64,000 nucleotides of DNA from Bacillota bacterium (GTDB taxonomy: Bacteria > Bacillota > Sulfobacillia > Sulfobacillales > Sulfobacillaceae), in contig JAPNUO010000004.1 of NCBI GenBank assembly GCA_026627065.1, positions 251,495 to 315,494 of the forward strand. The letters run 5' to 3'. Under the pieces are notes generated by a model. The model did not search any database. It saw only the letters and a program-made list of their open reading frames with translations, and was not told the DNA's origin. Below, one piece after another: positions 36,526 through 46,163 of this stretch (its first letter is position 1; each line of letters starts with the position of its first letter). A program made the translations under genes and the position numbers.

Positions 36526-38277
36526 ATGGCCTATGAAAGTCGGCAAGCGTGGATCGACCAGGTTCGGCAGCAGGTGGACATTGTCGAGGTGGTTGGACGC
36601 TATGTCGCCTTACAGCGCAAGGGGCGTCATTGGTGGGGACTCTGCCCGTTTCACGCGGAGAAGACGCCATCTTTTAGTGTCGATCCGGACCAACAATTGT
36701 TTTACTGTTTCGGGTGTCATCAAGGGGGCACCGTCTTCACGTTTGTGATGAAGATGGAAGGCCTCGGCTTTCGTGAAGCTGCAGAGCGGCTCGCGGAGGA
36801 AATCGGTGTTCCCACCCCGGCGGCGCGATCGGAGGTTCTGGAGTCTGATCAGCGTCTCAGGGCGGTGATGGAATGGAGTCTGGAGTTTTTTCTCAAGAAT
36901 TTCCAGCGCCACCGAGGCAAATTGGACGAATACCTGCGTCAGCGCGGCGTTGCTGCCGAAATGGTGGATCGCTTCCTCATGGGGTATGCACCGGATGGAT
37001 GGCGTGAGCTTTTGGAGGCGTTGAGCCGGCGCGGTGTGAGATTGGAGGAGATGATCCGCGCCGGCGTGGTAGTCGCCCGGGAGAATGGCCAGGCCTATGA
37101 CCGATGGCGCGGCCGCCTGATGTTCCCGATTTGGGATGCGGAAGGCCGGGTCGTGGGGTTTGGCGGCCGAGCCTTAAAAGAAGGCCAAGAGCCGAAATAT
37201 CTGAATTCCCCCGAGACGCCGTTGTTTCACAAGAGTCGGCTGTTATATGCGAGCCACCTGGCTCGTCCTCTATGGAGACAGGGACACGCGGCGCTGGTGG
37301 TGGAAGGCTATTTTGACGTAGTGGCGTGTCATCAAGCGGGGTTGGCGCAAGCGGTGGCTCCGTTGGGCACGGCGTTGGGAGAGGCGCATGCGCGTTGGTT
37401 GCGGCGGTTTACCGACGAGGTGGATCTCTTGCTTGACCAGGATGGCGCAGGACAAGAGGCCATGCGCCGCGCCTTCTTTATCCTGTCCAGCGCCGGGCTG
37501 AAAGTGAACGCAGTTCAGTTGCCTGACGGCATGAAGGATCCGAGCGATGTGGTTCAGCGTTTGGGTGAAGCGGCATTGGTGGAGTGGGTGGCGCGCAAAG
37601 TGCCGTTTGTGGAGGCGCAAATTTTGAAGCTGGCGCAGAATGCGGGGCATTTGAATCCGCGCGCGCGGGCCGAGGCGGCCGAACGCATCAAGCCCCTCAT
37701 CCAAGCGGTTCAAGATCCCATTGAGCGGAGCGGATATTTGGACCTGTTAGCTAAGACACTAAGTGTACATCAGGAGATCCTAACACAAAGTTTTGGCGAT
37801 TGGCAAGGGGTCCAGCATACAATCGGAAAAAATAGGCATAATATGGGGGTGATGGTGCCGCAACGCCGGGGTGTGCCGTCGTTAGACGTGCGCATTCTTG
37901 CGGCGCTCAAGAACCATCCGGGTTATGTCAAGCGCGTCCGCGCCGTCATCCCGGAATGGGCGGAACGTGAACAGATTGCTCACCTGCTGCGGCTGATTGA
38001 AGAGGGTCAGCTCGAAGCCAGCGGGTCAAGCGACGAGGCATGGAGCGATCCCGAGGCAGCGTCCTTGTATGCTGCCGTCATGGAATGGACAGAGCCGGAC
38101 GGAGGCGGAGCGGCCATCGACGATCTGGTTGAGCTGTGGAAACAAAAACACACGCTGGAACGTTACAAGTGGTTGCAGGAACGGGTCAGGCAAGGCGAGA
38201 CCACTGCCGAACTCCTTGAAGAGATCCGGCGTCTCGGGCCGCGGATGGGACAGTACTTGTACCGAAAGGAGGGATAA
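36526..38277 (+). CDS. dnaG: DNA primase DnaG
   Basis: 583 residues. CHC2 zinc-binding domain with CPFH and CFGC (about residues 40-64), catalytic TOPRIM core with VEGYFDVV and DQDGAGQEA, then a helicase-binding C-terminus. It synthesises RNA primers at the replication fork. ATG at 36526 follows GGGAG. It forms the classic macromolecular synthesis operon with sigA, one nt downstream. Confidence 0.96.
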   Translation: MAYESRQAWIDQVRQQVDIVEVVGRYVALQRKGRHWWGLCPFHAEKTPSFSVDPDQQLFYCFGCHQGGTVFTFVMKMEGLGFREAAERLAEEIGVPTPAARSEVLESDQRLRAVMEWSLEFFLKNFQRHRGKLDEYLRQRGVAAEMVDRFLMGYAPDGWRELLEALSRRGVRLEEMIRAGVVVARENGQAYDRWRGRLMFPIWDAEGRVVGFGGRALKEGQEPKYLNSPETPLFHKSRLLYASHLARPLWRQGHAALVVEGYFDVVACHQAGLAQAVAPLGTALGEAHARWLRRFTDEVDLLLDQDGAGQEAMRRAFFILSSAGLKVNAVQLPDGMKDPSDVVQRLGEAALVEWVARKVPFVEAQILKLAQNAGHLNPRARAEAAERIKPLIQAVQDPIERSGYLDLLAKTLSVHQEILTQSFGDWQGVQHTIGKNRHNMGVMVPQRRGVPSLDVRILAALKNHPGYVKRVRAVIPEWAEREQIAHLLRLIEEGQLEASGSSDEAWSDPEAASLYAAVMEWTEPDGGGAAIDDLVELWKQKHTLERYKWLQERVRQGETTAELLEEIRRLGPRMGQYLYRKEG

Positions 38278-38278
38278 C

Positions 38279-39394
38279 GTGGCGCAGGGGAAAAGCAGTA
38301 TTCCGCAAATTGATGAAGTGAGGGAACTCATTCGCCGCGGGCAGGAACGCGGCAAATTGTCGTACAGCGAAATCGTGGATACCCTGCAGTCGGTCGACCT
38401 TCTTCCGGACCAAATTGATAACATTTACGAGATGTTCGGTGAGTTGGGCATCGAACTGGTAGGCGAGCAAGCCGCGCTGGAGCCGGAGCATGGGCCGTCT
38501 CCTGACGACGTGGAGCCTGACGTGGAGGAAGAACCGGATCGGGATATGAGCATTCCTGACGGTGTTGCTATCGACGATCCGGTCAGGATGTATTTGAAGG
38601 AAATTGGACGCGTACCGCTGTTAACGGCGGAAGAAGAAGTTGAACTCGCCAAGCGCATCGAGGCGGGCGATGAGGAGGCCAAGCGTCAGTTGGCGGAAGC
38701 CAATCTGCGGCTGGTGGTCTCCATTGCCAAGCGTTACGTGGGGCGTGGGATGCTCTTCTTGGATCTCATCCAAGAAGGAAACCTGGGGCTCATCAAAGCG
38801 GTGGAAAAGTTTGATTACCGCAAGGGGTACAAGTTTAGCACCTATGCCACGTGGTGGATTCGCCAGGCGATTACGCGGGCTATTGCCGACCAAGCGAGGA
38901 CGATCCGGATTCCGGTGCACATGGTGGAAACCATTAACAAACTCATCCGGGTCCAGCGGCAACTGCTCCAAGAATATGGGCGGGAGCCGTTGCCGGAAGA
39001 GCTAGCAAAAGAAATGGGCATTACGGTGGAGCGGGTCCGGGAGATCTTAAAGGTGGCGCAGGAGCCCGTATCGTTGGAGACACCCATTGGCGAGGAAGAG
39101 GATTCGCATTTGGGTGACTTTATCGAGGACGAAGATGCCCCGGCACCGGCGGAAGCGGCGGGCTATCAGTTGCTGAAGGAGCAACTGGAAGAAGTTCTCG
39201 ACACCTTGACCAACCGCGAGGAAAAGGTTTTGCGCTTGCGCTTTGGGTTAACCGACGGGCGTGCGCGTACGCTGGAGGAAGTAGGTCAGGTATTTGGCGT
39301 GACGCGCGAACGCATTCGGCAGATTGAGGCGAAGGCCTTGCGCAAGCTACGGCATCCGACGCGCAGCAAAAAACTGAAAGATTACCTGGATTAG
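38279..39394 (+). CDS. sigA: RNA polymerase primary sigma factor
   Basis: 371 residues, the length of Firmicute SigA. Region 1.1 (residues 1-80) is present; region 2 holds the [14 protein letters not shown] melting/-10 segment and region 4.2 the [13 protein letters not shown] helix-turn-helix for -35 contact. It directs housekeeping transcription and would use the TTGACA/TATAAT promoters in this window. GTG at 38279 has AAGGAGG 6 nt upstream and is one nt after the dnaG stop. A perfect terminator follows. Confidence 0.97.
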   Translation: MAQGKSSIPQIDEVRELIRRGQERGKLSYSEIVDTLQSVDLLPDQIDNIYEMFGELGIELVGEQAALEPEHGPSPDDVEPDVEEEPDRDMSIPDGVAIDDPVRMYLKEIGRVPLLTAEEEVELAKRIEAGDEEAKRQLAEANLRLVVSIAKRYVGRGMLFLDLIQEGNLGLIKAVEKFDYRKGYKFSTYATWWIRQAITRAIADQARTIRIPVHMVETINKLIRVQRQLLQEYGREPLPEELAKEMGITVERVREILKVAQEPVSLETPIGEEEDSHLGDFIEDEDAPAPAEAAGYQLLKEQLEEVLDTLTNREEKVLRLRFGLTDGRARTLEEVGQVFGVTRERIRQIEAKALRKLRHPTRSKKLKDYLD

Positions 39395-39397
39395 TCA

Positions 39398-39420
39398 GGG
39401 ACGCGAAGGCGTCCCTTTTT
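39398..39420 (+). terminator. Terminator after dnaG-sigA
   Basis: Seven-bp perfect stem GGGACGC / GCGTCCC with tetraloop GAAG, followed by five T. A textbook Rho-independent terminator four nt after the sigA stop. Confidence 0.93.
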
Positions 39421-39550
39421 CTTCGTGCCGTCCCCAAGAGGTAGGTAACAATCGCTTTCTTGTACTCGTCTTCTCCCCCGGAGACTTTTTCATGCCGAGG
39501 GGCATACTACCGAATATACACCCAGGACTGGACCGAGGGAGTGAACGCAT

Positions 39551-41458
39551 ATCTGCGGCATCGCAGGAATTCTCCGGCGTGGGCGGCCCGCTGTGGAGGC
39601 GGAGTTGTCGCGCATGCTTGCCCTGTTGGAACATCGGGGGCCGGATGGCGAGGGACGGTTTAGCGATCAGGAATTGGTGCTGGGAATGCGGCGCCTGGCT
39701 ATCTTGGATCGGGAAGAGGGGCATCAGCCTTACGTCTCTGAAAATGGCCAGGTGGTTGCCGTCTACAATGGCGAGCTCTACAATTACGCAGCGCTTAAGC
39801 AGTGGGTCACAGAGCGGGGACATCGCCTGCGGAGCCGCGCCGACGGCGAAGTGTTGGTGCATCTTTATGAAGAGCTGGGCGCCGAGATGTTGCCGCGCCT
39901 TCGCGGCATGTTTGCCCTGGCGGTGTGGGATCGCCAGCGCCATCACCTGCTTTTGGCCCGCGATCCGGTGGGACAAAAGCCGTTGTACGTGTGGCAGACG
40001 CCGCATCACCTGGCGTTTGCCTCTGAGCTTAAAGCTTTTTGGGGCATGGAGGAGTTTACGGCCCAATGGGATCTCACGTGGCTGGCCAGCTATTTAGCCC
40101 ATCGCTTTGTCCCGGCCCCCCATACTCTCATGCGCGATGTGACCAAACTGCGCCCGGGGGAGGCACTGCGCGTTGACCGCGACGGACGGGTCAGCCGGTG
40201 GCTTTACTGGCAGCCAGAGATTCTGGAGCCGCTGGACGGCGGAACGCTGGCCGAGTGGGCGGACAAACTGGATCACGTCTTGGCCTCGCTGATGCCGAGC
40301 CATCTTGCCGCCGATGTTCCCGTAGGGCTCTTTCTTTCAGGCGGTCTGGACTCCAGCCTCCTGGCAGCGCTTGCCCGCCGGATGAGCTCCCATGTGCGCG
40401 ATGCCTGGTCCCTCGCCTTTGACGGTGTCCTCGATGGCTACGATGAGAGCGTTTGGGCGCGCCGCGTAGCGGATCAATGGCACTATGCGTGGCATTCGGT
40501 GGCCGGGGCTCATGCGGTGACCATACAGCGACTGAGAGACATTGCGTATGCGTTGGACGAGCCCCTGGGGGATCCGACGGTGCTGCCTTTGGATCTGGTG
40601 GTCGAACAGGCCAGTCGCGAAAACACCGTCATGATCTCCGGCGAGGGGGCTGACGAGCTGTTTGGGGGATATGCGGGATACGGGGAGGTGGACAGCATGA
40701 ATCGCTTGGCCCGCATTCCCCTGAGCCTGCGGCGCTGGTGGGTGCAGCGGGGATTTCGGGGTGCGGGCGCACTGAGGCGCACCTTGACCCCGATGGCCGA
40801 GCGGTATCGGGGGGTGGGCTTCACCTTCGATGCGCAGCAGCTGGACGCCATCTTGGTTCCTGAACTACGGCATCAGGACCGCACGCCCGCCGTGCAGGAG
40901 TACTGGGAATCCGTGCGGACGCTGTCCCCGTTACAGGCCATGCAAGGATTTGACGTGCGCTGGTTTTTGCCCGACGACGTGCTCACGAAGGCCGATCGCA
41001 TTGGCATGCGCCATCACGTAGAGATTCGCGTTCCCTACTGCGACCCGGAAGTGGTCGCGCTGGCGTTGACGGTGCCTTTGGCCTGGCGGCGCAGTCGCGG
41101 ACAAGACAAGCGGGTTTTGCGGCAGGTTGCCGCGCGCTATTTGCCGCCCGCGATCGTTTTTCGCCCTAAGCGCGGCTTTCCGACGCCCTTGACGCACTGG
41201 ATGTCGGGCCAGTTTTACGATTTTGCCTATGATATCCTGACCAGTCGCCGGTTTCGCCAGCGCGGGTGGTTTCTCCCTCAGGCGGTGGAGCACCTCCTAG
41301 CGCAGTTGGCAGACCGACCCTCAACGGTGGCGCGCCACGTCTATGCGCTATTGATGCTTGAGCTATGGGCTGAGGAGGTGGTTGAACGGGAGGCACTTCG
41401 CCTTACTCGCGCAGGGATCCGCGAAAGAGGTCTTTCGCCCCAGGCGCTAAGGCGGTGA
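39551..41458 (+). CDS. asnB: Asparagine synthetase (glutamine-hydrolysing) with probable ATC start
   Basis: 635 residues if started at 39551. The enzyme makes asparagine from aspartate, glutamine and ATP. Class II amidotransferase signature CGIAG is encoded immediately after ATC 39551 (ATC TGC GGC ATC GCA); the Cys must become the N-terminal nucleophile. Further blocks: RGPDG, YNGELYNY, the PP-loop LFLSGGLDSS and SGEGADELFGGYAGYG. In frame, TGA at 39542-39544 precedes ATC by two codons (ACG, CAT), and no ATG, GTG or TTG exists before the Cys. GAGGGAG lies 9 nt upstream of ATC. GTG 39593 would delete the active site. Confidence 0.9.
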   Translation: MCGIAGILRRGRPAVEAELSRMLALLEHRGPDGEGRFSDQELVLGMRRLAILDREEGHQPYVSENGQVVAVYNGELYNYAALKQWVTERGHRLRSRADGEVLVHLYEELGAEMLPRLRGMFALAVWDRQRHHLLLARDPVGQKPLYVWQTPHHLAFASELKAFWGMEEFTAQWDLTWLASYLAHRFVPAPHTLMRDVTKLRPGEALRVDRDGRVSRWLYWQPEILEPLDGGTLAEWADKLDHVLASLMPSHLAADVPVGLFLSGGLDSSLLAALARRMSSHVRDAWSLAFDGVLDGYDESVWARRVADQWHYAWHSVAGAHAVTIQRLRDIAYALDEPLGDPTVLPLDLVVEQASRENTVMISGEGADELFGGYAGYGEVDSMNRLARIPLSLRRWWVQRGFRGAGALRRTLTPMAERYRGVGFTFDAQQLDAILVPELRHQDRTPAVQEYWESVRTLSPLQAMQGFDVRWFLPDDVLTKADRIGMRHHVEIRVPYCDPEVVALALTVPLAWRRSRGQDKRVLRQVAARYLPPAIVFRPKRGFPTPLTHWMSGQFYDFAYDILTSRRFRQRGWFLPQAVEHLLAQLADRPSTVARHVYALLMLELWAEEVVEREALRLTRAGIRERGLSPQALRR

Positions 41459-41687
41459 TCGGCGACGTGGCCGAGGGCAAAGCGATGGATGGTTCGATGC
41501 CGTAAGCTTGACGCGCTTGTCGTAAGATGAGGGCAACCTTTTCCTGCGCGGCTTGAATGCGGTAGGCGTGGTAATCGGAGTAATCGGGGTCGGCCCATTC
41601 AAAGGCGTGCTCAGCTTCGGCGAGTTCGGCCAAGGCCTGATTTAAAACCTGCCGCCAGGGATTTTCCACGGGAGAGTGCGCTGCCAT
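41403..41687 (-). CDS. DUF2508 (YaaL)-like small protein
   Basis: 94 residues. The centre, ALAELAEAEHAFEWADPDYSDYHAYRIQAAQEKVALILRQAR, follows the YaaL/DUF2508 pattern of two helices with D/Y/A..L..A. Proteins of this family are small, of unknown function, and found in spore formers next to recR or csfB. AAAGGAGG lies 6 nt upstream of the ATG, supporting expression. Its C-terminus overlaps the asnB 3' end by 56 nt (convergent). Confidence 0.6.
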   Translation of the reverse strand: MAAHSPVENPWRQVLNQALAELAEAEHAFEWADPDYSDYHAYRIQAAQEKVALILRQARQAYGIEPSIALPSATSPITALAPGAKDLFRGSLRE

Positions 41688-42166
41688 GGGATCCTCCTTT
41701 CACCCTTGTCCAAAGTTTTCCTCTCACATTGCATCATATGCACCTCTTAGCCAAAGTATGCCAGGCTTCTTCCGAAACTCCCGGGGGAAGACCCGCCGCA
41801 AGGTCAGGGATGTTCGGTCAGCCGCCTGTCGTTATCGCGGCTGAGGGATACCCCGACCCTCCCGGCTCGGGAAACGCAGGTGTTGGCGGAGATGCTGCAC
41901 CAAAGGACGGGCGTGGTCGCCGTCGGCGAGTCGTAGGAAGAGCCGAGGCGCCGCGTCCGGTGTTTTGCGAAGGGGTTTGAGTTGCCCCGGGCCCAAGAAG
42001 GGCGGCTTTCCTGTTGTCGGGCGCGTCCCGCGCCCGGCGGCGGTGGATTACGCGCCGTCAGAGACTGTCAAAACCCCGAATCTTGAGCGACAATAGTTGG
42101 TGGAGGGATTTCCCGAAGGCCTCACAAAGGATTCGGGGCGTTTGACGCTGAGAAAGGGGAGTCACG
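41688..42166. other. Structured gap with no recognised gene
   Basis: About 480 nt. A perfect 8-bp stem CGGGCGCG / CGCGCCCG with a 3-nt loop lies at 42018-42036, and CCCCGAATC (42074-42082) pairs with GATTCGGGG (42130-42138) across 47 nt, ending 28 nt before the TPR gene. Short open frames exist (for example 41729-41980) but have no ribosome site or family. A regulatory RNA or a decayed gene are both possible; no known riboswitch was identified with confidence. Confidence 0.4.
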
Positions 42167-42667
42167 ATGGAGTCCAGCACCCCAGATTTGTCGTTGGTCC
42201 GACGATTGAAAGCAAAGGGCCGCTATGAAGAGGCCGAACGGCGACTAGCCATCTGGCTCGCGGACGATCCGGACAATCCTCGGCTCTTGTTGGAAATGGC
42301 AGAGCTTTTGGACCAGCAACGGCGGGAAGAGGAGGCCATCGGTTACTACGAAGCGGCGTTGACCCATGGACTGGATCCCTTGCACCGGGCGGAAGCTTAT
42401 GCTGGACTGGGGTCCAGCCTCAGAGCGGTGGGCCGGATTCACGACTCCTACCGCGTTCTCAGCGAGGCGGTAAGAGAATTTCCCCAGCACCTGGCCTTGA
42501 AGGTTTTGTTGGCGCTGACACTGGAAAAACAGCAAAACTTTGGCGAGGCGATTGACCAACTCTTGACCGTCATCCTCGCCGCGGCGCAAGACCCCACGCT
42601 CAACCCGTATCGCCCCGCCCTGCAGTATGACTTGCTTCACCGACATGACGAAAAGCGCAAGGATTAA
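42167..42667 (+). CDS. Tetratricopeptide repeat protein
   Basis: 166 residues built of helical pairs: YEEAERRLAIWLADDPDNPRLL, REEEAIGYYEAAL, AEAYAGLGSSLRAVGRIHDSYRVL, LALTLEKQQNFGEAIDQLL. The consensus (GLGSSLR.VGR...S...L....FP) matches a small, widely spread cytoplasmic TPR family with no known function. AAAGGGG precedes the ATG. It converges on folE with a 4-nt stop overlap. Confidence 0.8.
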   Translation: MESSTPDLSLVRRLKAKGRYEEAERRLAIWLADDPDNPRLLLEMAELLDQQRREEEAIGYYEAALTHGLDPLHRAEAYAGLGSSLRAVGRIHDSYRVLSEAVREFPQHLALKVLLALTLEKQQNFGEAIDQLLTVILAAAQDPTLNPYRPALQYDLLHRHDEKRKD

Positions 42668-43293
42668 CCCTCGCGCACCATCTTTATCACCTCTTCCCGC
42701 AGGACGCGGTTGGCCTCCAAGCTGCCCCGCGTGGCCAGCGTGAGGGTGCGGGTGCCCGGCTTTTGAATGCCGCGCATGGACATGCAGAGATGCTCGGCCT
42801 CCACCAACACCAAGGTGCCCTCGGGGGTCAGCGCATTGTGCAACGTGTCGGCGATCTGGTTGGTCATGCGTTCCTGGACTTGCGGCCGGCGGGCAAACGC
42901 TTCCACGAGCCGGGCCAGCTTGGAAAGGCCGGTCACCACCCCGCGGCTCGGGACATACGCCACATGGGCGTGGCCGAAAAACGGCAGCAAATGGTGCTCG
43001 CACATGGAATAGAAAGGAATCTCCTTGACCAGCACCACGTCGTTGTGGTCTACGTGAAAGCGGGTGGCGAGGACGTCGGCGGCATTTTGGTGTAACCCCC
43101 GAAACACCTCGGCGTACATGCGGGCGACCCGGGCCGGGGTATCGCGCAAGCCCTCGCGGTCGGGATTTTCGCCGACGGCTTCCAGAATCATCACCACGGC
43201 CCGTTGGATTTTTTCCTGGTCGATGCCCGGGGAGGCCGACACCCACTCCCTTTCTCGACTAAATACAGGATCGCGTACCTTTCCGTCTGACAT
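42664..43293 (-). CDS. folE: GTP cyclohydrolase I
   Basis: 209 residues. It opens GTP to 7,8-dihydroneopterin triphosphate, first step of folate synthesis. Zinc ligands and active-site residues are visible in SMCEHHLLPFFGHAHVAY and LCMSMRG; the ISKLAR-type loop is present as LSKLARLVEAF. Start ATG 43293; the first 20 residues are a poorly conserved tail. It lies 36 nt downstream of moaA on the same strand; both enzymes consume GTP. Confidence 0.95.
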   Translation of the reverse strand: MSDGKVRDPVFSREREWVSASPGIDQEKIQRAVVMILEAVGENPDREGLRDTPARVARMYAEVFRGLHQNAADVLATRFHVDHNDVVLVKEIPFYSMCEHHLLPFFGHAHVAYVPSRGVVTGLSKLARLVEAFARRPQVQERMTNQIADTLHNALTPEGTLVLVEAEHLCMSMRGIQKPGTRTLTLATRGSLEANRVLREEVIKMVREG

Positions 43294-43329
43294 ACCATGC
43301 CTTCTCTCTAGACTCAGAAATCTCGCCGC

Positions 43330-44343
43330 TCATCCACCAATGCGAAACATCTCGACCTTGGGCTGCGGAGCCGTGTGTTGGTGCCGCTCGTCTGAATAGC
43401 GCACCCGGCGCCCCGTCCACTGGGCAATAACGGCGTCCCGAATTTCCTCGTCGGTGGCGCCGCCTCGCAAGAGGCGCCGCAGGTCGTACCCTTGCGACGC
43501 AAAAAGGCAAAGGTACAGCTGGCCCTCGGGAGACAGCCGGGCGCGCGAACAATGGCGACAAAAGGGGGCAGTCACCGAGGCGATAATGCCGATCTCACCG
43601 GCGCCGTCGCGATAGCGGTAGCGCTGGGCGACGTCCCCCGGCCGCTCCGGCGCGACGGGGTCCAACGGCCACGCGGCATTAATCTTCGCCACAATCTCGC
43701 TGCCGGGAACCACCTCGTCCATGCGCCAGCCGTTGGTGGTGCCGACGTCCATGAATTCAATAAATCGAAGAATATGACCGGTAAACCGAAAGTGATGCGC
43801 CATGGGCAAAATGTCCTGGTCATTGACGCCCCGCTTGACCACCATGTTGACTTTGACGGGCGTGAGACCCGCCGCCTCGGCATGGCCAATGGCGTCAAGC
43901 ACGCGTGAGACCGGAACGTTCACCTCGTTCATCGCGCGAAACGTCTCGTCGTTCAGCGAATCCAGACTGATGGTCAGCCGCTTGAGTCCCGCCGACTTTA
44001 ACCGGCGGGCCCGCTCCAAGCTCAAGAGGGAGCCGTTGGTGGTCATCGCCAAATCCTCAATCCCGGGAATGGCGGCAAGGCGCTCTACCAGCCGCTCCAG
44101 TTCTTGGCGCAAAAGCGGCTCGCCTCCCGTTAGGCGAATTTTGCGCACGCCGAGTGTTTGAAAAATGCGCGCAAGTCGTTCGATCTCCTCAAAAGTAAGC
44201 AACTCCTGGCGCGGCAAAAAGGCAAAGGAAGGACCGAACAGCTCCTTGGGCATGCAGTACACGCAACGAAAGTTGCAGCGATCGGTCACCGAAATCCTCA
44301 AGTCGGTCAGCGGTCGGTCCCAAACGTCGGTCACACTGGCCAT
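43330..44343 (-). CDS. moaA: GTP 3',8-cyclase MoaA
   Basis: 337 residues. Radical-SAM enzyme that starts molybdenum cofactor synthesis. The SAM cluster CNFRCVYCMP and the C-terminal second cluster FCRHCSRARLSPEGQLYLC are complete, and the protein ends in the required Gly-Gly (FRIGG). It pairs functionally with MoaC, which is not in the window, and with FdhD at 2.4 kb. It is transcribed with folE from an extended -10 promoter. Confidence 0.96.
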   Translation of the reverse strand: MASVTDVWDRPLTDLRISVTDRCNFRCVYCMPKELFGPSFAFLPRQELLTFEEIERLARIFQTLGVRKIRLTGGEPLLRQELERLVERLAAIPGIEDLAMTTNGSLLSLERARRLKSAGLKRLTISLDSLNDETFRAMNEVNVPVSRVLDAIGHAEAAGLTPVKVNMVVKRGVNDQDILPMAHHFRFTGHILRFIEFMDVGTTNGWRMDEVVPGSEIVAKINAAWPLDPVAPERPGDVAQRYRYRDGAGEIGIIASVTAPFCRHCSRARLSPEGQLYLCLFASQGYDLRRLLRGGATDEEIRDAVIAQWTGRRVRYSDERHQHTAPQPKVEMFRIGG

Positions 44344-44389
44344 GCTGCGTCCCTTCTTTCCTGCGAGCCTTTTTCACCGCGTTCGTATT

Positions 44390-44398
44390 ATTCTACCA
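44390..44398 (-). promoter_or_regulatory. Extended -10 promoter for moaA-folE
   Basis: On the minus strand TGG precedes TAGAAT (positions 44395-44390), an extended -10 form, 47 nt before the moaA start. No good -35 is visible. No Moco riboswitch was recognised in the short leader. Confidence 0.4.
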
Positions 44399-44433
44399 CG
44401 ATTGGCGGGATCGCGCCCTGGCCTGAGCATGGG

Positions 44434-45963
44434 TCAAAGGGCGCCGCGGCGCGCCAGGGTGCGCAACTCGCGCTTGAGGACGCGCCCGCTCGCGTTATGC
44501 GGCAGGGCATCGACGAAGTAATAATGGACCGGCACTTTATAACTGGCCAGATGCTGACTTAGGAAGTCGCGAAGCACGGCCTCGGTGACGAGAGCGCCCC
44601 GCTGACGCACAATCACTGCCGCCACTTCCTCGCCTAGAATGGGATGGGGAACGCCAATCACGGCACACTCTTGCACCGCCGGGTGCTGGCTGAGCACCGT
44701 TTCTACTTCGAGAGGGTAGATGTTTTGTCCGCCGCGGGTGATCATATCCTTTTTGCGGTCGATGACATACAGGTAGCCGTCGCTGTCGCAATATCCCAGA
44801 TCGCCCGTATGGTACCATCCGTGGCGCAACGCGGCCTCGGTGCTCGCCTCGTCTTTGTAATAGCCTTTCATGAGGTTGGGGCCGCGGGTGACGATCTCTC
44901 CGACCACCCCAGGGTCCACTTCGCGATCGGCGTCGTCCACGATGGCAATGGTCATTCCCGGTACGGGTTTGCCGACCGAACCCGGTTTGGTCAAGGCGTC
45001 GGGATCGTCAAGACTGGTGACCGACGGGCTGTTTTCTGTTTGCCCGTAAAGATTCTTGAGCAGGCTGTGGGGAAATCGGTCCTTCAACCGCTGGATGGTC
45101 TCCCGCGCCATCATCGTGCCGCCGTACGCGAGGATGCGAAGGGTGGGAAGCTCGGCGGCAGAAAAGCGTGCATCCTCAAGCAGGATTTGGTAAATCGTGG
45201 GCACGGCAAAGAAAATCGTGACGGCTTCCTCTTGGAGGCGAGACAGAATGGACTTGGGGGAGAACGGCTCAATGACAGAGGTGGCTCCAGCAATCAGGGG
45301 AGGCTCCAAAAACACGTGCTGGGCGGTCGCATGCAGGGGATAACAGGAAAGCACGCGATCGTTCGGGCGCAGCCCCAAAAGGTAATGGGCGGCTTGGTAG
45401 TACTGGACGGCGAGATTGCGATGGGTCAGCATGACCCCTTTGGGTTGTCCGGTTGTGCCCGAGGTGTAGAAGATGACAGCCACGTCGTCTGGCGTGACGG
45501 GGTGCGGATCGCAAAAGGCCGGGGACGCTTGGGAGACCAAGCGCTGCCACTGGGAGAGCGAGCGAATGGGAAAGCCCAGCGATTCCGGAATTTGGGCCAC
45601 CAGCCTGTCGTCGGCGACCACCAGGGCCGGCTCGGCGTGCTGCAGCAATGTGGCGACTTCCGGGCGGGCCAGCTTGGGATTGAGCGGCACGAACACCAGG
45701 CCAGACGCTAAGGCCGCCCAATAGAGGGCGAGGTACGGCCAGTCGTTGCCCACCATGGCCGCCAGGCGGTCGCCCGGGCGGAGACCGAGGGCGGAGAGGC
45801 CCCGTTGGTAGCGGAACACCTCACGCGTCATGTGGTCGTAGTTGAATCGGCCATTGGGGGCGACGACCGCCTCGTGCTGGGGATCGCGGCGCGCCAACGC
45901 TAGCACCTGTGGCCAGACGAGCGGAGCAATGTCGGACGGCAAAGGGGGGCCGAAAACGGGCAA
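44434..45963 (-). CDS. Acyl-CoA synthetase (AMP-forming)
   Basis: 509 residues of the ANL superfamily. It activates a fatty or related acid to acyl-CoA. Motifs: P-loop YTSGTTGQPKG, YGQTENSPSV, YHTGDLGYCDSDGYL and the C-terminal catalytic Lys in NASGRVLKREL. TTG at 45963 is chosen: AGGAGG lies 9 nt upstream and the protein begins LPVFGPPLPSDI, near the family start; earlier in-frame codons lack similarity. Chain-length preference is unknown. Monocistronic on the minus strand. Confidence 0.88.
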   Translation of the reverse strand: MPVFGPPLPSDIAPLVWPQVLALARRDPQHEAVVAPNGRFNYDHMTREVFRYQRGLSALGLRPGDRLAAMVGNDWPYLALYWAALASGLVFVPLNPKLARPEVATLLQHAEPALVVADDRLVAQIPESLGFPIRSLSQWQRLVSQASPAFCDPHPVTPDDVAVIFYTSGTTGQPKGVMLTHRNLAVQYYQAAHYLLGLRPNDRVLSCYPLHATAQHVFLEPPLIAGATSVIEPFSPKSILSRLQEEAVTIFFAVPTIYQILLEDARFSAAELPTLRILAYGGTMMARETIQRLKDRFPHSLLKNLYGQTENSPSVTSLDDPDALTKPGSVGKPVPGMTIAIVDDADREVDPGVVGEIVTRGPNLMKGYYKDEASTEAALRHGWYHTGDLGYCDSDGYLYVIDRKKDMITRGGQNIYPLEVETVLSQHPAVQECAVIGVPHPILGEEVAAVIVRQRGALVTEAVLRDFLSQHLASYKVPVHYYFVDALPHNASGRVLKRELRTLARRGAL

Positions 45964-46089
45964 TCTGGGAAACCTCCTCGATGTGATCTCTTCGTGATAT
46001 TCGCTAACGGCTACGCTTTTCCTGCCCGCTTTCGCGATTCTGCGGCCAATTGGGGGCAGGGCGATGTTGCCGGCGGCCCGGCCGTCATA

Positions 46090-46098
46090 TGGTATCAT
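46090..46098 (+). promoter_or_regulatory. Extended -10 promoter of the esterase gene
   Basis: TGG (46090-46092) followed by TATCAT (46093-46098). A TTGCCG hexamer lies 20 nt upstream. It fits a monocistronic transcript for the alpha/beta hydrolase that starts 66 nt later. Confidence 0.45.
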
Positions 46099-46163
46099 GA
46101 AACTCGAAGAGCAGGAGTCCAGCGTCGGGTGATATCGGCGGGAGCCGAAAAAGGAGGAGCGTT

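Noticed and set aside
41760-41850. c-di-AMP (ydaO-type) riboswitch
   Set aside because: Short stretches resemble the motif, but the conserved core cannot be followed; not called.
41729-41980. 83-codon open frame before the TPR gene
   Set aside because: No ribosome site and no family; composition is Gly/Arg/Pro-rich like random GC-rich frames.
44344-44433. Moco riboswitch before moaA
   Set aside because: The leader is under 50 nt and lacks the stems of that riboswitch.
44644-45711. 355-codon open frame on the plus strand
   Set aside because: Antisense shadow of the acyl-CoA synthetase, whose motifs are intact.
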